Assembly (NCBI GenBank): GCA_038256525.1
Contig: JBBSKF010000114.1
Location: 1 to 12,419 of the forward strand
Length of the DNA: 12,419 nt
Source of the DNA: SCTD01 sp038256525
GTDB taxonomy: Bacteria; Actinomycetota; Actinomycetes; Mycobacteriales; SCTD01
Direction of reading: 5' to 3'
A program made the translations under genes and the position numbers. Position 1 is the stretch's first letter, and each line of letters begins with the position of its first letter. Of the stretch, positions 7,099 to 12,419 are shown piece by piece. The notes below the pieces were generated by a model. It searched no databases and was not told where the DNA came from. It saw only the letters and a list, made by a program, of their open reading frames with translations.

Positions 7099-7162
7099 GG
7101 GTCATCAGGAGGTTGACGTCGACACGCCGGTGCGTGTCGGACGCCAATCCCCTGATGATCTT
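7098..7162 (+). repeat. 65-nt palindromic hairpin element, copy B
   Basis: This is a direct-repeat copy of element A, 1153 nt downstream, 57 of 65 identical. The fold is preserved: the end pairs become G7099.T7161 and G7101.T7159 wobbles, the inner stem G.T of copy A becomes G-C (C7133), and another wobble becomes T7114-A7146. The loop is CGGT. It lies between divergently transcribed genes, where a terminator would not normally be expected, so a dispersed repeat or a regulatory site is more likely. Confidence 0.88.
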
Positions 7163-7172
7163 GGGCCGGGGT

Positions 7173-7212
7173 CCAGCGGGCCAGCGGGCCAGCGGGCCAG
7201 CGGGCCAGCGGG
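7173..7212 (+). repeat. Tandem repeat (CCAGCGGG)x5
   Basis: Five perfect copies of the 8-mer CCAGCGGG lie 10 nt after hairpin copy B. The + strand has five GGG runs separated by CCAGC, compatible with a G-quadruplex. It lies 47 nt before the radical SAM start codon. Copy number is likely to vary between strains. Confidence 0.9.
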
Positions 7213-7247
7213 TCAGGCGCCAGCACCGCTGCCCTCGACAGCAGACG

Positions 7248-7253
7248 TAGCCT
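7248..7253 (+). promoter_or_regulatory. Possible -10 element for a leaderless radical SAM transcript
   Basis: TAGCCT fits the TANNNT -10 pattern and ends 6 nt before the ATG at 7260, the spacing expected if transcription starts at the start codon. No Shine-Dalgarno sequence precedes this ATG, and leaderless mRNAs are common in Actinobacteria. No good -35 is seen at the usual distance. Confidence 0.35.
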
Positions 7254-7259
7254 GGCGAC

Positions 7260-9194
7260 ATGCCTGTCGAGAGCCTGTTCCCGCGTCTCGAGCCGCTGCT
7301 GCCGACCGTGAGCAAGCCCATCCAGTACGTCGGCGGTGAACTCAACAGCCAGGTCAAGGACTGGGACACGTGTGACGTGCGCTGGGCGCTGATGTATCCC
7401 GACGCCTACGAGGTGGGCCTGCCCAACCAGGGCGTCATGATCTTGTACGAGGTGCTGAACGAGCAGCCCCACACCCTCGCCGAGCGGACGTACGCCGTCT
7501 GGCCGGACCTCGCAGCCAAGATGCGCGCTCACGGGATCCCGCAGTTCACCGTCGACGGTCACCGCCCGGTCCGGGCCTTCGACGTGCTCGGCATCTCCTT
7601 CTCCACCGAGCTCGGCTACACCAACATGCTGGAGGCGCTCGACCTCGCCGGCATCCCGCTGCACGCGAGGGACCGGGACGAGAGCCACCCCCTCGTCGTC
7701 GCCGGCGGCCATGCCGCCTTCAATCCCGAGCCGATCGCCGACTTCCTCGACGCGGCCGTGCTCGGCGACGGTGAGCAGGCGGTCCTCGAGATGACGGCGG
7801 TGATCCGGCAGGCCAAGGCCGACGGCGCGACTCGCGAGCAGACCCTGCTCCGGCTCGCGCAGGCCGGCGGGGTCTACGTACCGCACTTCTATGACGTCGA
7901 CTACCTGCCGGACGGCCGCATCGCCCGGGTCGCGCCGAACCGCCCCGGCGTGCCGTTCCGGGTGCACAAGCGCACCGTGATGAACCTCGACGAGTGGCCC
8001 TACCCGAAGCAGCCGCTGGTGCCGCTCGCCGAGACGGTGCACGAGCGGATGAGCGTCGAGATCTTCCGCGGCTGCACCCGCGGCTGCCGGTTCTGCCAGG
8101 CCGGCATGATCACCCGGCCGGTCCGCGAGCGGTCGATCACCGGCATCGGCGAGATGGTCGAGACCGGGCTGAAGGCGAGCGGGTACGAGGAGGTCGGCCT
8201 GCTCTCGCTGTCCAGCGCCGACCACTCCGAGATCGGCGCGATCGCCAAGGGCCTCGCCGACCGCTACGAGGGCACGCAGACCAGCCTGTCGCTGCCGAGC
8301 ACGCGGGTCGACGCGTTCAACATCGACCTGGCCCAGGAGCTGCAACGAAACGGCCGGCGCTCGGGCCTGACCTTCGCCCCGGAGGGCGGCAGCGAGCGCC
8401 TGCGCAAGGTGATCAACAAGATGGTCAGCAAGGACGACCTCGTGAAGACGGTCACGACGGCGTACGGCGCCGGTTGGCGCCAGGTGAAGCTCTACTTCAT
8501 GGTCGGCCTGCCAACCGAGACCGACGAGGACGTGCTCGAGATCGCCGCGATGGCGGGGGATGTCATCCGGGCCGGCCGACAGGTCACCGGCACCCGCGAC
8601 GTGCGCTGCACGGTCAGCATCGGCGGGTTCGTGCCCAAGGCCCACACGCCGTTCCAGTGGGCCGGCCAGCTCGACGCCGAGACGACCGACCGCCGGCTGA
8701 AGCTGCTGCGGGACGCCATCAACGCCGACCGGAGCACCGCCAAGGCGATCGGCTACCGCTACCACGACGGCAAGCCCGGCATCATCGAGGGGCTGCTGTC
8801 CCGGGGTGACCGCCGGGTCGGCCGGGTGCTGGAGCGGGTCTGGCGCGAGGGCGGCAGGTTCGACGGGTGGAGCGAGCACTTCAGCTACGACCGGTGGGCG
8901 AGCGCCGCGGCCGGCGAGCTCGCTGCGTACGGATTGGATCTGGCCTGGTTCACCACCCGCGAGCGGCAGGAGACCGAGGTCCTGCCCTGGGACCACCTGG
9001 ACTCCGGGCTGGACAAGCAGTGGCTCTGGTCGGACTGGCAGGACGCGCTGGCCGAGCAGGACCTCGACGACTGCCGCTGGATCCCGTGCTTCGACTGCGG
9101 CGTGTGCCCGGAGATGGGTACCGAGATCCAGATCGGCCCGACCGGCAGGACGCTGCTGCCGCTCGCGGTCGTGTCGCGGCCGGTTTCCGCGTAG
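7260..9194 (+). CDS. TIGR03960-family radical SAM protein
   Basis: The 644-residue product belongs to the uncharacterised B12-binding-like/radical SAM family that occurs with DUF2344 proteins. The N-terminal half has a Rossmann-like region (about 105-200, FDVLGISFSTELGYTNMLEA and VVAGGHAAFNPEP) resembling cobalamin-binding folds, without a DxHxxG motif that I can see. The radical SAM core carries C272-T-R-G-C276-R-F-C279 for the [4Fe-4S] cluster, followed by SLSSADH, SLPSTRVDAF and TFAPEGGSERLRKVINK. The C-terminus has a second cysteine group: C605, C610, C613, C616. The ATG at 7260 matches the expected family start (short lead to the YVGGELN segment). It is immediately followed by the DUF2344 gene, with RNase E next, a frequent arrangement in Actinobacteria. 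The reaction and substrate are not known to me; tRNA/rRNA modification or RNase-linked roles would be guesses from context. Confidence 0.93.
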   Translation: MPVESLFPRLEPLLPTVSKPIQYVGGELNSQVKDWDTCDVRWALMYPDAYEVGLPNQGVMILYEVLNEQPHTLAERTYAVWPDLAAKMRAHGIPQFTVDGHRPVRAFDVLGISFSTELGYTNMLEALDLAGIPLHARDRDESHPLVVAGGHAAFNPEPIADFLDAAVLGDGEQAVLEMTAVIRQAKADGATREQTLLRLAQAGGVYVPHFYDVDYLPDGRIARVAPNRPGVPFRVHKRTVMNLDEWPYPKQPLVPLAETVHERMSVEIFRGCTRGCRFCQAGMITRPVRERSITGIGEMVETGLKASGYEEVGLLSLSSADHSEIGAIAKGLADRYEGTQTSLSLPSTRVDAFNIDLAQELQRNGRRSGLTFAPEGGSERLRKVINKMVSKDDLVKTVTTAYGAGWRQVKLYFMVGLPTETDEDVLEIAAMAGDVIRAGRQVTGTRDVRCTVSIGGFVPKAHTPFQWAGQLDAETTDRRLKLLRDAINADRSTAKAIGYRYHDGKPGIIEGLLSRGDRRVGRVLERVWREGGRFDGWSEHFSYDRWASAAAGELAAYGLDLAWFTTRERQETEVLPWDHLDSGLDKQWLWSDWQDALAEQDLDDCRWIPCFDCGVCPEMGTEIQIGPTGRTLLPLAVVSRPVSA

Positions 9195-9986
9195 GTGGCC
9201 CGCCAGCCGACCGGACCGCCGCCGCCGCTCGCGGTGCAGAAGCTGCGGCTGCGCTACGCCAAGCGCGGCCGGCTGCGCTTCACCAGCCACCGCGACATCG
9301 CCCGGGCTTTCGAGCGGGCGCTGCGGCGGGCGCGGGTACCGATGGCCTACTCGGCCGGGTTCTCCCCCCACCCGAAGATCAGCTGGGTGGGGGCGGCGCC
9401 GACCGGCGTCGCGTCCGAGGCCGAATACGTCGAGATCAGCGTCGTCGAGCGGGTCGATCTCGAGCGGTTGCGGCGGGCGCTCGACGAGAGCCTGCCGGCC
9501 GGCATCGACATCGTCGAGGTGGTGGAGGCTCCGGCGGGGACGAGCCTGCCGGAGCGGATCGAGGCGTCCCGCTGGGGCATCCGACTACCGCAGGTGTCGC
9601 TCGAGGTGGCCTCGCCCGCGGTCGCGGCCTTCCTCGCCGCCGACTCCGTGATGGTCGAGCGGCTGATGAAGGACGGCCTCCGCACGCTCGACGCGCGCGC
9701 CCCGGTGATGTCCATGGACGCGTCCGGGGACGGTGGGTGTGCGACACTCTGTGTGGTCGTACGGCACGTGACGCCTGCTGTCCGACCCGACGACGTCCTC
9801 TCCGGACTCCGGTCCGTGGCCGACCTCGTACCGCCGGTGCCTCCCGAGGCAACCCGGTACGCGCAGGGGCCGCTCACCGAGCTCGGCGAGGTCGGCGACC
9901 CGCTCGCACCCGACCGGTTGGCGATGACCACGGCTGGGGTAACGCACGCGGTCGCCGATCTCGAGCAGGCTGCCGCCGGCGGCTGA
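9195..9986 (+). CDS. DUF2344 / TIGR03936 radical SAM-linked protein
   Basis: The 263-residue product is the usual partner of the preceding radical SAM protein; in some bacteria the two are fused. The N-terminal half has the family hallmark: LRLRYAKRGRLRFTSHRDIA (about 17-36), then AFERALRRARVPMAYSAGFSPHPKISWV and an EAEYVEI strand. The C-terminal half is less conserved. The GTG start directly follows the TAG of the radical SAM gene with no spacer, implying translational coupling and probably a complex or substrate-handling partnership. No catalytic residues are known to me. The family call is strong, the function unknown. Confidence 0.92.
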   Translation: MARQPTGPPPPLAVQKLRLRYAKRGRLRFTSHRDIARAFERALRRARVPMAYSAGFSPHPKISWVGAAPTGVASEAEYVEISVVERVDLERLRRALDESLPAGIDIVEVVEAPAGTSLPERIEASRWGIRLPQVSLEVASPAVAAFLAADSVMVERLMKDGLRTLDARAPVMSMDASGDGGCATLCVVVRHVTPAVRPDDVLSGLRSVADLVPPVPPEATRYAQGPLTELGEVGDPLAPDRLAMTTAGVTHAVADLEQAAAGG

Positions 9987-10102
9987 CCCTCGGGTCGGGC
10001 GCACTTTGAGACTTTGCCCGGCGTCGGCCAAACCGGCCGAACCGGCTCGACCCCACTCGGGTCGGTGCGCTGCGTCACGCGCCGGCCGGACCGGAGAACA
10101 CG
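9987..10102. other. Spacer before rne, no gene
   Basis: This 116-nt spacer has a 10-nt direct repeat CTCGGGTCGG (9989-9998 and 10056-10065) and a degenerate 9-mer pair GCCAAACCG/GCCGAACCG (10027-10044). TTGAGA at 10006-10011 resembles a -35 element, but no matching -10 is visible. A promoter for rne may lie here, since the gap is much larger than the preceding junction, but I cannot place it. Confidence 0.4.
10093..10096 (+). promoter_or_regulatory. Ribosome binding site for rne
   Basis: GGAG lies 6 nt before the GTG at 10103, supporting this start over later in-frame codons within the disordered N-terminal region. Confidence 0.55.
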
Positions 10103-12419
10103 GTGCTCGACGAGCCCACCAACGACAACACCACCACCACCACCGAGCCCGACGCGGACGCGACTGAGACCCCCAAGCCGGTACGCCGCCGCCGTGCCAC
10201 CACGTCCGCCACCCCGGCGGCGGCTGTCACTCCGGCGGATGGCGGCACCGAGCCGACCGAGGCCGGGGCCGGGGCTACTGAGGGCGTGACCGGCGAGGGC
10301 GTGACCAGCGACAACCAAGCGCCGGCGCCGGCCAAGCGGGTCCGCAAGGCACCTGCGAAGAAGTCCGTCGCGGCCGGCGACCCGGTGAAGAAGGCGTCCC
10401 CCCGCAAGCGGACCGCCAAGGCGGTGGCGGCGGAGGTCGGGTCGACGCCCGCCGAGCAGCTCCCGCTGACCCAGGAGGAGCTCGAGGCGCAGGCCGCACT
10501 GGTCGCCGCCGACGAGCCGGTTGTGACGCCGGTCGAGGCCGACCCGGTCGTGCAGGAGAACCCCGCCGACGACGTCACCACCGACGCCGTCCCGCCCGCC
10601 GAGCCCGCCAAGCGGACCCGGACCCGGCGCCCGGCCGTGGTGAGCTTCCAGGCCCCCGAGCCCGCCGGACCGGGCGCGCCCGACGACAGCGAGGGTGATG
10701 TCCCCGCGCCGCGCCGGCGGCGCCGAGCCGGCACGGCCGGAGCGGGTGCTCCCGGCGGGCTGGAGCTGATCGCGCCGGTGACCTCGACCGGGCCGTTCGC
10801 CGCCCCGGCAGCCCCCGAGACCCAGGCCCCCGGGTCGCCGACCGCCGACGCCGACGCTGATGACGACGATGAAGACGGCGACCGGCCACGCCGTCGCCGA
10901 CGTGGCCGCCGTGGCCGCGGCCCGCGTCGTGAGGACGAGGGCGACACCGGGGCCGGCACCCAGGACGACGAAGCGCCTGACGCATCCGGTGCCGAGACGC
11001 CGGCGGCCGATTCCCCCCGAGATGACGAGGACGACGAGGACGGGGCGGCCGGCACCCGGCGCCGCCGCCGGCGGCGGCGCAGCGGCGCCGGTGACGGCGC
11101 CGGTGACGGGACCGACGACGCTCCGGTTGCCGTCCGTGAGCCCCGCGAGCCGCGAGCTCCCCGCAGCCGCGGTGGCGGCGGTGGCGGCACTGGCGGTGGT
11201 GGTGGCGGGACCGCCGCCGACGAGGACGGCGTGCGCGGCATCACCGGTTCGACCCGGATGGCCGCCAAGCGGGTACGCCGCCAGGAGGGCCGCGACTCCG
11301 GTCGTACCCGCAAGCCGCTGCTGTCCGAGGCCGAGTTCCTCGCCCGCCGCGAGGCGGTCGAGCGCACGATGGTGGTGCGCCAGCGGGGCGACCGCACCCA
11401 GATCGCGGTGCTCGAGGACGGCGTGTTGGTCGAGCACTACGTCACGCGGGCCAGCGCCCAGTCGTACGCCGGAAATGTCTATCTCGGCCGGGTCCAGAAC
11501 GTCCTCCCCTCGATGGAGGCGGCGTTCGTCGACATCGGCAAGAGCAGGAACGCCGTGCTGTACGCCGGTGAGGTCAACTACAACGCCTCCGCCGGCGGCC
11601 GCTCGCGCAGCATCGAATCGGTGCTGAAGTCAGGCCAGGAGGTCCTCGTCCAGGTCAGCAAGGACCCGATCGGCCACAAGGGCGCGCGCCTCACCGGTCA
11701 GGTGAGCCTGCCGGGCCGCTACCTGGTCTACGTGCCCGAGGGCACCATGACCGGGATCAGCCGCAAGCTGCCCGAGCCCGAGCGCAACCGCCTCAAGGCG
11801 ATCCTCAAGGGCGTGGTCCCGGACGACGCCGGCGTCATCATCCGGACCGCCGCCGAGGGGGCCTCGGAGGAGGAGATCTCCAGTGACGTGCGCCGCCTGC
11901 AGGCGCAGTGGGAGGTCATCCAGGCCAAGGCGGCCAAGGGCGGCGCCCCGGTGCTGCTGCACGCCGAGCCCGACCTCGTCATCCGCGTGGTGCGCGACGT
12001 CTTCAACGAGGACTTCACCCGGCTGGTCGTCCAGGGCGACACCGAGTGGGACACGATCAAGGAGTACGTCGACTTCGTCGCTCCCGACCTCGCGCCGCGC
12101 CTGTCGCGTCACGAGGGGGACAGGGACGTCTTCGCGCAGCACCGCATCGACGAGCAGCTGGCCAAGGCGCTGGACCGCAAGGTCTGGCTCCCGAGCGGTG
12201 GCTCGCTGGTCATCGACCGCACCGAGGCGATGGTCGTGGTCGACGTCAACACCGGCAAGTACGTCGGCAAGGGCGGCAACCTCGAGGAGACCGTCACCCG
12301 CAACAACCTCGAGGCCGCCGAGGAGCTCGCCCGTCAGCTGCGGCTGCGCGACGTCGGCGGCATCATCGTCATCGACTTCATCGACATGGTGCTGGAGTCC
12401 AACCGCGACCTCGTGCTGC
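10103..12419 (+). CDS. rne: Ribonuclease E/G, 3' end cut by the window
   Basis: RNase E/G is an endoribonuclease for mRNA decay and rRNA/tRNA processing. 772 complete codons are visible with no stop before the window end. The N-terminal ~400 residues are low-complexity: Ala/Pro/Glu/Asp-rich with Arg/Lys clusters and poly-Gly, typical of actinobacterial RNase E and likely disordered and RNA- or protein-binding. The catalytic part begins near residue 430 with MVVRQRGDRTQIAVLEDG. The S1 RNA-binding domain follows (from about G457, GNVYLGRVQNVLPSMEAAFVDIG). The DNase I-like subdomain has D714-V-N716 and D758 (in IIVIDFIDM), which align with the Mg-binding D303, N305 and D346 of E. coli RNase E. 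The Zn-link and C-terminal region are outside the window. The GTG start has GGAG upstream. It is the third gene of the radical SAM-DUF2344-rne arrangement. Confidence 0.95.
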   Translation, partial: MLDEPTNDNTTTTTEPDADATETPKPVRRRRATTSATPAAAVTPADGGTEPTEAGAGATEGVTGEGVTSDNQAPAPAKRVRKAPAKKSVAAGDPVKKASPRKRTAKAVAAEVGSTPAEQLPLTQEELEAQAALVAADEPVVTPVEADPVVQENPADDVTTDAVPPAEPAKRTRTRRPAVVSFQAPEPAGPGAPDDSEGDVPAPRRRRRAGTAGAGAPGGLELIAPVTSTGPFAAPAAPETQAPGSPTADADADDDDEDGDRPRRRRRGRRGRGPRREDEGDTGAGTQDDEAPDASGAETPAADSPRDDEDDEDGAAGTRRRRRRRRSGAGDGAGDGTDDAPVAVREPREPRAPRSRGGGGGGTGGGGGGTAADEDGVRGITGSTRMAAKRVRRQEGRDSGRTRKPLLSEAEFLARREAVERTMVVRQRGDRTQIAVLEDGVLVEHYVTRASAQSYAGNVYLGRVQNVLPSMEAAFVDIGKSRNAVLYAGEVNYNASAGGRSRSIESVLKSGQEVLVQVSKDPIGHKGARLTGQVSLPGRYLVYVPEGTMTGISRKLPEPERNRLKAILKGVVPDDAGVIIRTAAEGASEEEISSDVRRLQAQWEVIQAKAAKGGAPVLLHAEPDLVIRVVRDVFNEDFTRLVVQGDTEWDTIKEYVDFVAPDLAPRLSRHEGDRDVFAQHRIDEQLAKALDRKVWLPSGGSLVIDRTEAMVVVDVNTGKYVGKGGNLEETVTRNNLEAAEELARQLRLRDVGGIIVIDFIDMVLESNRDLVL

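Larger units (their letters stand above)
7020..7259. other. Divergent intergenic region of the nuclease and radical SAM genes
   Basis: This 240-nt spacer holds, in order, the nuclease ribosome binding site, two DnaA-box-like 9-mers, hairpin copy B, a five-copy tandem repeat, and a possible leaderless promoter for the radical SAM gene. No clear -35/-10 pair for the nuclease gene was found. Confidence 0.6.

Noticed and set aside
5945..7162. Insertion sequence or composite transposon with the two hairpins as terminal repeats
   Set aside because: There is no transposase, the two copies are direct and not inverted, and no target-site duplication flanks the copies or the whole unit. A non-autonomous element remains possible.
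5917..7212. CRISPR array
   Set aside because: There are only two copies of the 65-nt repeat, 1153 nt apart, and the tandem repeats have no spacers. No cas genes are present.
7020..9371. Minus-strand frame continuing upstream of the nuclease ATG across the whole radical SAM gene
   Set aside because: It lies antisense to a gene with clear motifs, its translation is low-complexity, and homology to DUF559 proteins begins only at the ATG at 7019. Long antisense frames are expected at this GC content.
9989..10065. Operator from the CTCGGGTCGG direct repeat before rne
   Set aside because: Ten GC-rich bases repeated once in this composition is weak, and no promoter is visible to relate it to.
9347..11437. 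Long minus-strand frame opposite DUF2344 and rne
   Set aside because: The translation is Gly/Ala/Arg-rich without recognisable domains. The + strand genes here have strong family signatures.

Overview
This is a GC-rich window from an actinobacterium. Frequent GTG starts, a complete mreBCD-mrdA-rodA cluster, and an RNase E with a long disordered N-terminal region all fit. A Nocardioides-like or other Propionibacteriales host is plausible, but the sequence alone does not prove it.

Layout. (1) 74-5897, + strand: the cell-elongation (Rod) operon mreB, mreC, mreD, mrdA (PBP2) and rodA. The first four genes are packed with gaps of 15 nt, an overlap of 4 nt and a gap of 7 nt. The mrdA-rodA junction instead holds a 139-nt spacer with a C-rich tract and a perfect 15-bp inverted repeat. 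(2) 5898-7259: an island between rodA and the next + strand gene. It carries one minus-strand gene, a DUF559 (Vsr-like, PD-(D/E)XK type) predicted endonuclease with an AbiEi-like N-terminal region. The gene is bracketed by two direct copies of a 65-nt element that folds as one long hairpin, and outside each copy lies a short tandem repeat. (3) 7260-9986, + strand: a TIGR03960-type radical SAM protein, followed with no gap by its usual partner, a DUF2344 (TIGR03936) radical SAM-linked protein. (4) 10103-12419, + strand: RNase E/G, cut by the window end inside the catalytic domain.

How the genes work together. MreB filaments, MreC/MreD, the transpeptidase PBP2 and the glycosyltransferase RodA form the elongasome that builds lateral-wall peptidoglycan. 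The radical SAM pair next to RNase E is a recurrent arrangement in Actinobacteria, but its function is not known to me.

The most unusual part is the nuclease island. The two 65-nt hairpin copies differ at 8 positions and none of the differences breaks the fold. Five are in paired positions and all keep pairing, two are in the loop, and one is at an existing mismatch. This points to selection on structure, or to a mobile palindromic (REP/MITE-like) element family associated with an orphan nuclease.
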